A DNA stretch of 5,027 bases from Nitrososphaerales archaeon TH1920 (GTDB taxonomy: Archaea > Thermoproteota > Nitrososphaeria > Nitrososphaerales > Nitrososphaeraceae), in contig JAATVM010000179.1 of assembly GCA_014523495.1 (NCBI GenBank), positions 1-5,027 of the forward strand, given 5' to 3'. Under the pieces are notes generated by a model that saw nothing but the letters and a program-made list of their open reading frames with translations, did no database searches and was not told the origin of the DNA. Below, in pieces: positions 4,924 to 5,027 of this stretch; the first letter of the stretch is position 1; every line of letters begins with the position of its first letter. A program made the translations under genes and the position numbers.

Positions 4924-5027
4924 ATTGTTTGCCTATATTTTTTATTAAAGAATACTCAAAACTATTGTCTTCAAGTTCATTAATTTTTAGAAATTTCACA
5001 TCGTAAATAGTCTTCATTCTTTTAAAA
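4916..5027 (-). CDS. C-terminal end of an unidentified protein (partial, runs off the right edge)
   Basis: On the minus strand one frame is open from the window edge to a TAG at 4916-4918; the other two frames hit stops within a few codons. It gives 36 residues, with IYDVKFLKINELEDNSF in the middle and ending in IGKQYA, a balanced, protein-like composition. It overlaps the start of the YkgJ-like gene by 8 bases, a spacing common for coupled genes. An internal ATG at 5015-5017 would give a 33-residue peptide, but more likely this is the tail of a longer gene outside the window. It is too short to identify. Confidence 0.45.
   Translation of the reverse strand, partial: FKRMKTIYDVKFLKINELEDNSFEYSLIKNIGKQYA

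Noticed and set aside
4696..4983. 95-residue plus-strand frame opposite the YkgJ-like gene
   Set aside because: Its composition (Phe and Ile runs, including five consecutive Phe) reflects antisense reading of Lys/Glu codons; the minus strand carries the clear cysteine motif family.

Overview
The window is AT-rich (by eye about one third G+C) and reads as chromosome from an archaeon, most likely an AT-rich Nitrososphaerota (Thaumarchaeota) lineage. This rests on several things together: a dolichol-phosphate-mannose-synthase-like glycosyltransferase joined to a GtrA membrane domain, a coenzyme F420 glutamyl ligase (CofE), an archaeal-style two-subunit isopropylmalate/homoaconitate dehydratase, and a small protein resembling the MJ1316/DUF504 family. 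TATA-like boxes lie just ahead of start codons, T-rich tracts follow genes, and strong Shine-Dalgarno sites are largely absent. The assignment comes from recognising families, not from a database search.

Layout from left to right. (1) 1-717, plus strand: the 3' part of a glycosyltransferase-GtrA gene that enters from outside the window. (2) 718-838: a short intergenic region with a GAAAAA tandem run, which is a T-rich terminator candidate when read on the minus strand. (3) 839-1390, minus strand: an unrecognised 183-residue protein. (4) 1473-2228, minus strand: cofE. It is followed by a T-rich, repeat-bearing spacer that probably ends its transcript. (5) 2229-2312: a compact divergent promoter region. 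(6) 2313-4299, plus strand: a tightly packed three-gene operon (dehydratase large subunit, small subunit, MJ1316-like small protein). Both junctions are 4-base ATGA overlaps, and a T-rich tract follows. (7) 4333-4923, minus strand: a Cys-rich YkgJ-type metal-chelating protein, convergent with the operon. Its start overlaps by 8 bases the end of a further minus-strand reading frame that runs off the right edge (4916-5027).

The two dehydratase subunits form one enzyme that acts in leucine synthesis and/or the alpha-aminoadipate route to lysine. CofE adds glutamate to F420-0. The glycosyltransferase-GtrA protein probably charges a polyprenyl phosphate with sugar at the membrane. The other proteins have no firm function. 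I see no RNA gene, CRISPR array, insertion sequence or prophage. The region looks like ordinary core-metabolism chromosome. Its less usual points are the MJ1316-like gene coupled to the dehydratase genes, variant residues in CofE and the dehydratase, and an extra cysteine cluster in the YkgJ-like protein.
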